Part shown: one piece after another, positions 40,824-48,501 of the stretch | How the letters are laid out: each line of letters starts with the position of its first letter | Numbering within the stretch: the first letter of the stretch is position 1 | IMG/VR virus record: IMGVR_UViG_3300045007_000064 | Span: 1-60,235 of that record | DNA length: 60,235 nucleotides | Reading direction: 5' to 3' (one strand) | Origin: a virus | Program-made: the position numbers and the translations under genes | The notes under the pieces: model-generated | The model's input: only the letters and a program-made list of their open reading frames with translations | Told to the model about the DNA's origin: nothing | The model's database searches: none

Positions 40824-43220
40824 TTACTCGGCGTCAACCTTACGGCGGCGGGTAGCCAGGTAGATGCCTGCACCAGCCAGGAGGATAGCGATACCGCCGA
40901 TCCAGAGCGGGGTTGCGTCCCCACCCGTCGTGGCGAGGAAGCCCTCACCCTCAGCGATTTCCACCGGAGGCTTAGCAGCCTTCACCGGAGTCTTCGGCTC
41001 GTCCACCGGAGGCGTCACCACAGGCGGCTCCTCGGTCTCGCACTCCAGGGCCGCGATGTCCTCGGCGGTCACCGTGTAGGTGCCCTCCTCGGTTACGGTC
41101 TTGGCGTTCTCGGTGTCCAGGACCCACTCAGCTCCCACGCGGATGTACGGGGTCGTGGTGACCTCGCGGGTGATGTCCAGGACATCCCCCTCCTCGTTGT
41201 CGCAGGTGATGACCGGCTTGGACCACTCACCAGGAACGACCTTCGCGGGAGGCTGTTCGCCTGCACACTCGATGTTCTTGGCCTCGATTTCCTCGGCGGT
41301 CAGGGCACGGGTCTCAGTCTGAGTGGTCGTAACCGACTCACCCTCAACCCACTTGGAACCCTCGCGGACGTACTCGGTGGAGGTTACCTGGCGCGTGATC
41401 TGCACGGTGGAGTCACCGCACTGGTACTCGCTGTCAACCCACGGGGTCTCGGTGATCTTGTTCTCCGGCTGAGGACCGGCGCACTCGATGTCAGCGGCTT
41501 CCTGCTCCGCCTCGGTCAGCGGGCGGGTCTGGTTCTCGGTCGTGGTGACCGTCTCTCCAGCAACCCACTTGCCGTCAACCAGGACGTACGGGGTCACGCT
41601 CTTGGTCCGCGTCTGCGGAACCTCGGTAGCGGTGCACTCGTACTCGCCGTCAACCCACTCGGAGAAGACGATCTTGTCCTCGGGCTGCGGCGGGATGCAG
41701 TCGCTCTCAACCGTAGCCTTGGCGATGCGCTTCCACTCAGACGTTCCCGACTGGAAGACCTCGACCTTGTGGTCACCGGAGTCCTCGGGGAAGGTCAGCT
41801 TGACCGTCTCCGACTTGTTCGGCTCCACAGCGTACGCGCCGTAGAACGTACCGTCCACGTTGACCACGAAGCTCGCGGTTTTGTTGGCCTCGCCGTCCTT
41901 CTGCGGGTTGGTGAGAGTGATGTCAGCCGCACCGCAGACCTTGGTGATGTCCGCCTTGGGGTTCGCAGGAACCTCGACCGGAGGGCAGACCGTAGCGGTG
42001 TCCTCGTGCACGAACGGTGCCGTGCCCGGGTACATCTGCCAGCGGGTGAAGTCCGAAGGCTTGGTGCCAGCGGTGCCAGCCCAGATGTGCGTCTTGCGGA
42101 ACTCCGGCTTGATCTGCGCCGATCCGTCTACGACACGCTTGCCGTCGATGGTCTTGTACTTGGTGTCGATCCAGGGTCCGTTCACGAACTTGCCATACGT
42201 GGCAACCCACTCGGGATCGACGTACACGGTGTCATTGTCGGCACCGCAAACCTCGTTGGCGAGGAGCTTCGGGTACGGAATCTCGGTCAGCGGCGGGGTG
42301 CAGTCCTTGGCCTTGACCACATACAGCTTGTAGTCATGCGGCTCCAGACGGGCATCATCAGCGGGGCTGTTGAGCTTGGTCAGGGAGTCGAAGTAGGCCT
42401 GATCGGCGGCGTCACGAATCCAGTACTTGTCGAACTGGACCTTGTACGGATCACAGCGCTGCTCGGGGACGTAGTTGCAGTCCTTAGAGAGAATCGTCTG
42501 CGGCCAGTCGGCGTTCACGCTCTTGGTCTCCCAGGTCGCGCAGACCTCCTTGACCTCGAACGGCGGGGTCGGAGGAGTCACGGAGCCGGTGTTACAGAAC
42601 TCCCAGCCTCGTTCGTCCACGCCACCCTGGCGGTTGACGTTGTTCTCACCGAAGTGGTAGTTGAACCCGTTGACCTGGACCCACGTCACGCACTGACCGG
42701 GCTGGTAGCCGAGAGCGCTCCACGGGATCGTGGTAGCACCGATGTACGGCTTGCCGGGGTGTCCGTTGTTGCCGTCGATGTGAAGGCTTCCACCTGGACG
42801 GGTGTTGACGTGACCGCCGACCTGGAACGTACCGGAGGTCAGCTTGACACCCTCCGAAGTCAGGATGAACGGTCGATTGGCGTCGTTCGGGTAGTTGCTG
42901 GCGATGCCAGTCTGCACGGTACGAGCCTGAACGGGCGGAGCCTGAGCCTGGGCGTCGGTCGTCTGGACCTCAGCCCGCGGCTCGGCAGGAGCGGGCGTGA
43001 CCTCGGGGGTCTCGACCACTTCAGCGGGGGCGGGAGCGGCGACCTCTTCGGGCACCACAGCTTCCTCCACTGCGGGGGCTTCGGTCGGAGTGACCTCAGC
43101 CTCGGCGGAAACCTCCGGGGCCGGGGTAGCCTCGTCGGTTGCGTACGCCGCACCCGCGCCACCGAAGGCGAGGATCGCGGCGAGCGCGAAGGCAGCGGGT
43201 GCCTTCAGGAATCGCTTCAT
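40824..43220 (-). CDS. Sortase-anchored surface protein
   Basis: 798 residues (MKRFLKAPAAFALAAILAFG). Signal peptide 1-27 ending AYA, a Pro/Glu/Val/Ala-rich stalk (about 28-100), a large extracellular body, at least three repeats of about 65 residues near 510-700 (P-E-x-K-I, W-V-D-x-E-Y-x-C, then Y-V...G-K-W-V-x-G-E, TRxLTxEE and IECAG), a Pro-rich stretch, then LATTGGD at 762-768, a hydrophobic span and an RRRK tail: the layout of LPxTG-type sortase substrates. It would be exported and linked to the host wall. Cys pairs in each repeat may form disulphides. Function in infection is unknown; exclusion of other phages or host surface change is plausible. Own promoter and terminator. Confidence 0.85.
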   Translation of the reverse strand: MKRFLKAPAAFALAAILAFGGAGAAYATDEATPAPEVSAEAEVTPTEAPAVEEAVVPEEVAAPAPAEVVETPEVTPAPAEPRAEVQTTDAQAQAPPVQARTVQTGIASNYPNDANRPFILTSEGVKLTSGTFQVGGHVNTRPGGSLHIDGNNGHPGKPYIGATTIPWSALGYQPGQCVTWVQVNGFNYHFGENNVNRQGGVDERGWEFCNTGSVTPPTPPFEVKEVCATWETKSVNADWPQTILSKDCNYVPEQRCDPYKVQFDKYWIRDAADQAYFDSLTKLNSPADDARLEPHDYKLYVVKAKDCTPPLTEIPYPKLLANEVCGADNDTVYVDPEWVATYGKFVNGPWIDTKYKTIDGKRVVDGSAQIKPEFRKTHIWAGTAGTKPSDFTRWQMYPGTAPFVHEDTATVCPPVEVPANPKADITKVCGAADITLTNPQKDGEANKTASFVVNVDGTFYGAYAVEPNKSETVKLTFPEDSGDHKVEVFQSGTSEWKRIAKATVESDCIPPQPEDKIVFSEWVDGEYECTATEVPQTRTKSVTPYVLVDGKWVAGETVTTTENQTRPLTEAEQEAADIECAGPQPENKITETPWVDSEYQCGDSTVQITRQVTSTEYVREGSKWVEGESVTTTQTETRALTAEEIEAKNIECAGEQPPAKVVPGEWSKPVITCDNEEGDVLDITREVTTTPYIRVGAEWVLDTENAKTVTEEGTYTVTAEDIAALECETEEPPVVTPPVDEPKTPVKAAKPPVEIAEGEGFLATTGGDATPLWIGGIAILLAGAGIYLATRRRKVDAE

Positions 43221-43269
43221 TGTGTCTCTTTCTGTTGGTTCCGGAACCCCCTCGGCACCGGATACGTCT

Positions 43270-43299
43270 AACCTAGCGCACTCCGCGCTCGGATGTCAA
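43270..43299 (-). promoter_or_regulatory. Promoter of surface-protein gene
   Basis: TTGACA, 18 bp, TAGGTT, with a leader of about 45 bases holding a GGTTCCGGAACC palindrome and AGAAAGAG before the ATG. Confidence 0.7.
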
Positions 43300-43826
43300 C
43301 CCTTGGAGGGAAACTTTTCGATGAAGGCCTCGTTGCCGAGGTTGCTCAGCTCGGTCTCGCAGGTCTGACGACCGAAGTCAGACACATCCAGCGGGTTGCC
43401 GAGCGTGTCCACGGTGGTGTCCGCCATGGAAGCCTTGACCTGCTCGACACAGGCCTCGAAGGCACGGTCCCGGTCCAGAAGCTCCTGATGCGTCTGCTCG
43501 GTCAGCAGGGATTCCAGGTGGTCGTTGGTGTCCCGCAGCTCCCGGTTCTCACGCAGGAGGTCGTTGTATCGCTCCTGGACCGCCGAGTTCCACTGCTCAT
43601 CGTTGCTCGGAAGCGGCGGGTAGAGAGCGTTGTGGAGCGCGTTTACGCCGAAGAACGCGCCGACGAGGACGACAGCACCGATGAGGACGGACCAGGCGAG
43701 GAATCGCGAGCTTCGAAGACGCTCGTTCTCGTCCATCGCGGCTTCGTACTCCTCGCGATAGCTCTTGCCGAGAGGCGTGTCGGGGGCCGGATTGACGCGG
43801 CGGCTGCGGCGGTTTCCTGTGTTCAT
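43296..43826 (-). CDS. Membrane-anchored coiled-coil protein
   Basis: 176 residues (MNTGNRRSRRVNPAPDTPLG). Basic N-terminus, one span about 43-64 (FLAWSVLIGAVVLVGAFFGV), then a coiled coil (about 80-115) and two Cys in the C-terminal part. Type II topology would put the coil outside. Its resemblance to Rz-like spanins is only general. Leaderless. Confidence 0.7.
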   Translation of the reverse strand: MNTGNRRSRRVNPAPDTPLGKSYREEYEAAMDENERLRSSRFLAWSVLIGAVVLVGAFFGVNALHNALYPPLPSNDEQWNSAVQERYNDLLRENRELRDTNDHLESLLTEQTHQELLDRDRAFEACVEQVKASMADTTVDTLGNPLDVSDFGRQTCETELSNLGNEAFIEKFPSKG

Positions 43827-43833
43827 GTCTACG

Positions 43834-43862
43834 ACACTACAGCACTATTAGAGAAGAGTCAA
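43834..43862 (-). promoter_or_regulatory. Leaderless-type promoter
   Basis: TTGACT, 17 bp, TAGTGT, then 7 bases to ATG 43826. Confidence 0.7.
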
Positions 43863-43865
43863 GCC

Positions 43866-44081
43866 CTAGTCTGTATGAATCTCGAACCAGTCGAACCGGA
43901 AGACCCAGCCTCCATCGGTGAGGGACTGTCTCGGCTTGACCCGGGCGGGAATCCCTCGCGACCTGCGCATGTGGTTGATGAGCTTCCGCTTACCGATGGA
44001 GTCGATCAGGTTGGCAGCCACCACCTCCTGATACGCTCTTTTCACCACCCGTGGCTCGGTCTTGGACTGGTATACAGCCAT
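43866..44081 (-). CDS. Hypothetical basic protein
   Basis: 71 residues (MAVYQSKTEPRVVKRAYQEV), basic with KRKLINHMRRSRGI; ATG after ACAGGAGAAACC. Downstream of a dyad-bearing promoter. Could bind DNA; no named family. Confidence 0.7.
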   Translation of the reverse strand: MAVYQSKTEPRVVKRAYQEVVAANLIDSIGKRKLINHMRRSRGIPARVKPRQSLTDGGWVFRFDWFEIHTD

Positions 44082-44101
44082 TGGTTTCTCCTGTCAAATT
44101 T

Positions 44102-44144
44102 TGCCCCATACTGGCCCCCAATTATAGGAGACCAGTATAGGGCA
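44102..44144. promoter_or_regulatory. 15-bp inverted repeat over a -10 box (candidate operator)
   Basis: TGCCCCATACTGGCC (44102-44116) and GACCAGTATAGGGCA (44130-44144) are inverted copies at 13 of 15 positions. The right arm covers the TATACT of the promoter at 44134-44163, so a bound repressor would block it. It could instead form an RNA hairpin. Confidence 0.6.
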
Positions 44145-44163
44145 TAATTTAGAGGACTTTCAA
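44134..44163 (-). promoter_or_regulatory. Promoter overlapped by operator-like dyad
   Basis: TTGAAA, 18 bp, TATACT, reading into the gene that starts at 44081; its -35 overlaps the stop of the next gene. Confidence 0.65.
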
Positions 44164-44630
44164 TCCTCTTCGGCGGTCAGAAGGTTCTTCGGCGGGTACT
44201 CACCGTAGTACTTGGTGTAATCCACCGGATTTATCTTATCCCACATGCGGCCTGGGAGGGCACGCAGGACCCACGTCGCTGCATCAGTGATCGCCACAAC
44301 CGGGTCGGAGATGGTCTTGTCGATCATATGGTCATCGATCTTGCGGACGATGGTCTTCCTCTTGACCGACATCTTCTTGGTCGCGAAGTAAAACATCCCC
44401 TTGAACTCGGTGACCGTCTCCTCTCGGTAGTACAGGCCGACCTTGGGGTAGCTGAGGTCCTTGAACACCCTCCAGTAGTAGCCCTCCGGAAGCGAAGGCA
44501 TACCGGTCTGAGAATCGACCGGGTACAACGAGTGGATGTATCGAAGGTCCGTGTACCCGCTGGATGACGAGTAGTTGACCAGCTCTTCAAAAGCCCTCAG
44601 ATCGTCATGGGTGACTTTGTATTCAGACAT
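44160..44630 (-). CDS. Hypothetical protein
   Basis: 156 residues from ATG 44630 (MSEYKVTHDDLRAFEELVNY), after CTGGAGAAGGTA. Tyr-rich alpha/beta; a KRKTIVRKIDDHMIDKT segment. Not recognised. End of the transcript that carries the CCA-type gene. Confidence 0.7.
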   Translation of the reverse strand: MSEYKVTHDDLRAFEELVNYSSSSGYTDLRYIHSLYPVDSQTGMPSLPEGYYWRVFKDLSYPKVGLYYREETVTEFKGMFYFATKKMSVKRKTIVRKIDDHMIDKTISDPVVAITDAATWVLRALPGRMWDKINPVDYTKYYGEYPPKNLLTAEED

Positions 44631-44649
44631 TACCTTCTCCAGGTGTTTA

Positions 44650-45063
44650 TCACTTTTCGTTTTCTTCGACAGGAACCGGAGGCAGAACCTCCGCCACCTC
44701 CCAGGTGTCAGGCTCCTCGCCCTCCAGCAGGACGCCGGAGAAGTAGGCACCGTCTCGGGACGCGGTGAAGTAGTCCCCCGACAGGGACACTTGATCGAAG
44801 CCCAGCTCTTCCAGACCGGAGACCTTGGTTTCCACGACCCGGGAGGAGTAGACAGAGCTACCCGCCGCCACACCGCCCAGGCCGAAGATAATCAAGCAGA
44901 CAAGAGTGATGGCTGTCCACATGGTGAACATCTCACTCTCCGTCTCGATGTCCCGGAACCTGAAGTGCAACACGAGGCCAACCGCGAGGACGCCAAGAAC
45001 AACTCCGCCCGCCACGTAGAAGCTGGTGTAGTCCCAGCCTGGGTCTTGAATCTCCAGGATCAT
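44650..45063 (-). CDS. DPGW-family membrane protein 1
   Basis: 137 residues (MILEIQDPGWDYTSFYVAGG). Opens with I-x-DPGWD, then spans about 17-38 and 53-80, then a soluble C-terminal domain with LGFDQVSLSGDYFTA and a GVLLEGEEPDTWEV ending. Two paralogues lie at 46577 and 47000. Coupled by TAATGA to the CCA-type gene. Confidence 0.7.
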   Translation of the reverse strand: MILEIQDPGWDYTSFYVAGGVVLGVLAVGLVLHFRFRDIETESEMFTMWTAITLVCLIIFGLGGVAAGSSVYSSRVVETKVSGLEELGFDQVSLSGDYFTASRDGAYFSGVLLEGEEPDTWEVAEVLPPVPVEENEK

Positions 45064-45800
45064 TACATCTTCTCCTTCAGAGTCGGCATCAGGCGGATGC
45101 CCTTACGGTCCATCACGCCCAGCAGCCCAGGGAACTCGTGCGCCAGGACGGACACAGTGCGAACCGTGTCATGCGCGAAGCACCGCTGCAACTCCTCACG
45201 GATGCGCTCGACAGAAACCTCTTCGACCTTATCCATAACGCTCAGGTTATAGATGGCGGTTCGAAGGTCGGCAGACAGCTTGAAGTCCTTGGTGATCATG
45301 AACCGCAGCGCTCGGAAGACACGCAGGGCGTCCTCCAGAAAGCGGTCACGCGGCTCACCGACAGCTACCAGCAGGCGCTTGCTCAGGTGGAACTGACCGT
45401 CGAACAGGTCGATGATGTTACCGTCCTCGTCCTCCGCCATCGCGTTCACACTGAAGTCGCGGCGGCTCAGGTCATCCTCCAGGGTGCCAGGAACAACCCA
45501 GTCAGGGCGGCGACCGTCCGAGTACGGACCCTCACGCCGAGCCAGCACGAAGTCCGCCGTGATCTTCTCGTTGGGGTGGTCCTTCGGGAACTTGGCCCGG
45601 ATGGTCAGGTACTCCGGGGTTTCCAGGAAGATCGTGAACCCCAGGTCACGCAGATGATCCGCCATGAACGTGTAGGCCTCCTCGATGGAGTTGACGACCT
45701 CAGGATTCACGACCACCGTGTAGTCAAAGTCCTTGACGGGCAGACCCAGCAGGCGGTCGCGCACTGCGCCGCCCACCAGGTACATCTTGATGTCTGTCAT
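45063..45800 (-). CDS. CCA-adding/poly(A) polymerase-type nucleotidyltransferase
   Basis: 245 residues (MTDIKMYLVGGAVRDRLLGL). LVGGAVRD at 8-15, catalytic DxD at 24-26 (KDFDYT), a third acidic strand near ADF 82-84, RRDFSVNAMA at 113-122, and RDRFLEDALRVFRALRF at 151-167: class II tRNA nucleotidyltransferase head and neck. At 245 residues it lacks much of the usual body/tail of about 400-residue enzymes. Role may be repair of tRNA 3' ends during infection; no tRNA gene is seen in the window. Leaderless first gene. Confidence 0.8.
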   Translation of the reverse strand: MTDIKMYLVGGAVRDRLLGLPVKDFDYTVVVNPEVVNSIEEAYTFMADHLRDLGFTIFLETPEYLTIRAKFPKDHPNEKITADFVLARREGPYSDGRRPDWVVPGTLEDDLSRRDFSVNAMAEDEDGNIIDLFDGQFHLSKRLLVAVGEPRDRFLEDALRVFRALRFMITKDFKLSADLRTAIYNLSVMDKVEEVSVERIREELQRCFAHDTVRTVSVLAHEFPGLLGVMDRKGIRLMPTLKEKM

Positions 45801-45806
45801 GCTTCC

Positions 45807-45835
45807 AGCTTACGAGGTGGTGAGAGGAATGTCAA
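45807..45835 (-). promoter_or_regulatory. Leaderless-type promoter
   Basis: TTGACA, 17 bp, TAAGCT, then 6 bases to ATG 45800. Confidence 0.8.
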
Positions 45836-46580
45836 GCCCAGCCTGGAACTTGGCGAACTGCGCCTCCACGTCCCGCAGACGGTTGCGAGCGTAGGAGGGG
45901 TTGTAGAACACGGCGTCCTTGTCGAACACCTCCCGGTAGAGCGGGATCAGCGGCATATACCGGTCGATGAAGTACTTGGCCTTCGGGTCGTCGTACTCGT
46001 AGTGGTGGTGCAGGGACCCCGCGTTGTCCACGAAATCGCTGAACTTCACAATGCGGCTCGACTCGGACCGCAGGGCGATCTTCTCCACATGCTCCTGATA
46101 CTGCTTGACCTTATCTGCCTTGCTGATACCCTCGGGGAGAATGGGGTTCGAGACGGCATCCACGATAGCCGCCGTGGTGTACCCGAACTTGCTCCCGATG
46201 AAGTTGAACGCTGCGGTCCGAGCCTCCTGCTCGGTCGCACTCCGCGGCACGCCGTCGAAGTCCGCGAACTCGAAGGCGTGATCCTCCACCGTGTCATGGA
46301 GCACAGCCGCGAGATAGGTGTCCACGTCCTTCACGCCGAGGGCGGTCAGACGCAGAGCCACCCGAAGCGGATGCTCGATGTACGGCGGGTTCGGCATCCC
46401 ACCGCGACCACCACGACGAACGTCGGTGCGGTGCAGGTAGCTCGCCACCTGGATCGCATCGTTCAGTCGCTCGGTGTATCGCACCGGGAACCGAAGCTCG
46501 AAGTACGCACGCAGCTTGGCCGCGAGGCTGACGGAATCCAGGTCCTTCAGCGGCTGGTGCTCATTCCGGAAGGTAATCAC
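45810..46580 (-). CDS. SpoT/MESH1-like HD hydrolase (small alarmone hydrolase)
   Basis: 256 residues from GTG 46580, coupled to the upstream TGA (MITFRNEHQPLKDLDSVSLA). The metal-binding order fits the RelA/SpoT hydrolase domain: His70 in YIEHPLRVAL, His95-Asp96 in AAVLHDTVED with Glu99/Asp100, and Asp182 in IVKFSDFVDNAGSL. There is no synthetase domain, so it should only hydrolyse, perhaps (p)ppGpp or (p)ppApp. Phage-encoded small alarmone hydrolases are known to neutralise toxSAS toxins. Substrate here is not shown. Confidence 0.75.
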   Translation of the reverse strand: MITFRNEHQPLKDLDSVSLAAKLRAYFELRFPVRYTERLNDAIQVASYLHRTDVRRGGRGGMPNPPYIEHPLRVALRLTALGVKDVDTYLAAVLHDTVEDHAFEFADFDGVPRSATEQEARTAAFNFIGSKFGYTTAAIVDAVSNPILPEGISKADKVKQYQEHVEKIALRSESSRIVKFSDFVDNAGSLHHHYEYDDPKAKYFIDRYMPLIPLYREVFDKDAVFYNPSYARNRLRDVEAQFAKFQAGLDIPLTTS

Positions 46581-46990
46581 TTGACCGGCTCCGTGATGCG
46601 CCAGCGGTCGCCGTCCGCGTGGACGATGGACCCCATAGACCCGTCCTCGGTGATGTAGAAGTCGATCTGACCGTCCGCATCCACCAGAGATACCGCCTTC
46701 TGGCCGTTCTCGTTCAGAGCCTCCAGAATTCGGTCGTCCTGGTGACCGCTGTACGTGACCGATCCGGTGATGCCCGCCGCCGCGGCGGCAACGAGCAGGA
46801 CGACCAGCGTAGCCGCACCCGTACCACCGGCCCAGGTGACCAGGGTCTCCGCCGTATCCCGGCTCGACTGGAACCGGGAGAGCACGGCGAACAGGATCGC
46901 GAGGACGAGAAGCACCGCAGGGGCGATCATGAACATCGAGAACTGGAACCAGTCCCAACCCGGGTCTACAATAGTGATGATTTCTGACAT
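46577..46990 (-). CDS. DPGW-family membrane protein 2
   Basis: 137 residues (MSEIITIVDPGWDWFQFSMF). I-V-DPGWDW at 7-14, spans about 16-40 and 50-77, then a soluble domain (LEALNENGQKAVSLVDADGQ) ending DRWRITEPVK. Coupled to the HD hydrolase gene. Leaderless. Confidence 0.7.
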   Translation of the reverse strand: MSEIITIVDPGWDWFQFSMFMIAPAVLLVLAILFAVLSRFQSSRDTAETLVTWAGGTGAATLVVLLVAAAAAGITGSVTYSGHQDDRILEALNENGQKAVSLVDADGQIDFYITEDGSMGSIVHADGDRWRITEPVK

Positions 46991-46996
46991 AGCCTC

Positions 46997-47025
46997 AGCC
47001 TACTCCTTCTCCACGTTCATGTCAA
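46997..47025 (-). promoter_or_regulatory. Leaderless-type promoter
   Basis: TTGACA, 17 bp, TAGGCT, then 6 bases to ATG 46990. Confidence 0.8.
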
Positions 47026-47428
47026 GCAACATGATCTGCCATGTCATCTCGGGGTACTCGATGATGACCCCGCGGACATACTGGTTATCCTTGACGGCGG
47101 TGAACTGGTACCTCTCGGACTCGTCCTCGTAGTTGAGGTAGCCCAGCTTCTCAAGCTGGTGCTGTTTCTCGGCCTCGATAGCGGTGGATCGCATGGTTGA
47201 ACTTACGATAGCATTCACCCCCGCCCCCGCGGGGACCGCGCAAGCCGCAATGATAAGCCCGATGAAGGCAGCGTGGCGAAGGCCCCCTGCCACACGACGG
47301 GTGGAGGCCGTGAAGGACAGGAGCCAGACGAGGCCGACCACGACAAAGAGAATCGCCACACCTACCGCGGTCCACTGCCAGCCGATCCAGGACCAGCCCG
47401 GGTCTTCAACAATGATCTTGTCGATCAT
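47000..47428 (-). CDS. DPGW-family membrane protein 3
   Basis: 142 residues (MIDKIIVEDPGWSWIGWQWT). DPGWSW at 9-14, spans about 18-40 and 50-75, then a soluble domain (LEKLGYLNYEDESERYQFTA, EMTWQIMLLD). Overlaps the NadR start in ATGA. All three DPGW genes adjoin nucleotide-metabolism genes. Confidence 0.7.
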   Translation of the reverse strand: MIDKIIVEDPGWSWIGWQWTAVGVAILFVVVGLVWLLSFTASTRRVAGGLRHAAFIGLIIAACAVPAGAGVNAIVSSTMRSTAIEAEKQHQLEKLGYLNYEDESERYQFTAVKDNQYVRGVIIEYPEMTWQIMLLDMNVEKE

Positions 47429-48501
47429 GATTCCTCGTTCTCATATTCTGCGCCGATGCGCTTGTACTTGATGGGGTTGGCGAGTAGCGGCTCAATCGCA
47501 CCCAACGCTGCACCCATTCTGCCGAGGAGAGTGCTCTCCTCCAGGATGACGTACGGAAGCTCATACTTCTCGCAGAAATCGATCCAGTACTGGTCGCTGG
47601 TTTCCCGCTTATCCCCGCCGTAACGGAGCGGGTCAGCCTCGAACGGGATGTTGGAGCGCAGGATGATGTAGAGGTCACTCTTGGTCAGCTTGGCAGCCTC
47701 CAGAAGGGCCTCCGGCACGGTCTCCGGCTCCCAGTTCTCCCAGAACCCGAGGGTCGTAAAGAGGTCGGTGTCCTGGAGCACGAGAGGCGCGAGGACATTC
47801 TCGTACGCGGTTTCCTGGAGGGCCTGTTGACCCTCCCAGATGCTCAGCATCTTCTCGTAGGTGACCTCAGCGCCGACCATCTCCAGGTAGGGGCGTGCCC
47901 ATTCGAAGAGCTTGGTCGTCGGGATGCCGATATCCCAGTAGGCGTCGGAGAGAGCGCGCGTCAAGGTTGTCTTGCCGACGCTTTCCGCTCCGAACATTGT
48001 CACCTTCTTCTGAAGGTAATGACGGAACTCGGGAAGAATCTGATCCCAGCCGCCCTTGGTGAACGGTGCGTTGCGTGCGCTCGTCCCCTTGGTGTAGCGC
48101 GACCAGCGGTCGGGGTCGAAGGGCATGAAGACACCGTTGGCGCGCTTCGCCAGCTCGACACCGTACTGCTCAGATGCCACGATGTAGTCGCCGTCTCGGA
48201 AGCCGTAGCGGTGAAGGTTACCGACCCAGTTGGCCCAGAAGGCATCAGGGGTGTCGCCTGGCTCCTGAGGGGTGTCCTCGTTCTGCCACTCCAGGTGGAA
48301 CCGAGGAGCGCCTTCCAGGAGGTTGAGGTTCAACAGCGCCGCCTCCAGCGCCTTCGCGCGCTCCGTAACCATCGGCTCGCTGGGCTGGGTGTTGAGGAAG
48401 AGGACGACCTCGTTCACGTCCAGGTGCCCCGCGAACTTCACCAGGTCCAGATGGCCGAACGTCGGCGGCAGGGCCGTCATCAGAACATATGCCTGAGTCA
48501 T
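47425..48501 (-). CDS. nadR: NadR-type NMN adenylyltransferase/ribosylnicotinamide kinase
   Basis: 358 residues from ATG 48501 (MTQAYVLMTALPPTFGHLDL). N-terminal nucleotidyltransferase: T14-x-G16-H17 of the (H/T)xGH motif and KGTSAR near 138-143 as the second motif. C-terminal kinase: P-loop GAESVGKTT at 171-179. This is the NadR order without the HTH domain. It would phosphorylate nicotinamide riboside to NMN and adenylylate NMN to NAD+. Coupled to both neighbours by ATGA overlaps. Confidence 0.85.
   Translation of the reverse strand: MTQAYVLMTALPPTFGHLDLVKFAGHLDVNEVVLFLNTQPSEPMVTERAKALEAALLNLNLLEGAPRFHLEWQNEDTPQEPGDTPDAFWANWVGNLHRYGFRDGDYIVASEQYGVELAKRANGVFMPFDPDRWSRYTKGTSARNAPFTKGGWDQILPEFRHYLQKKVTMFGAESVGKTTLTRALSDAYWDIGIPTTKLFEWARPYLEMVGAEVTYEKMLSIWEGQQALQETAYENVLAPLVLQDTDLFTTLGFWENWEPETVPEALLEAAKLTKSDLYIILRSNIPFEADPLRYGGDKRETSDQYWIDFCEKYELPYVILEESTLLGRMGAALGAIEPLLANPIKYKRIGAEYENEES

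Noticed and set aside
41769-43271. A 500-codon rightward frame opposite the surface-protein gene
   Set aside because: Shadow frame of a gene with signal peptide, repeats and sortase motif; the translation has no recognisable domain.
45138-46658. A 506-codon rightward frame opposite the CCA-type and HD genes
   Set aside because: Antisense to two genes with clear catalytic motifs; no start signals.
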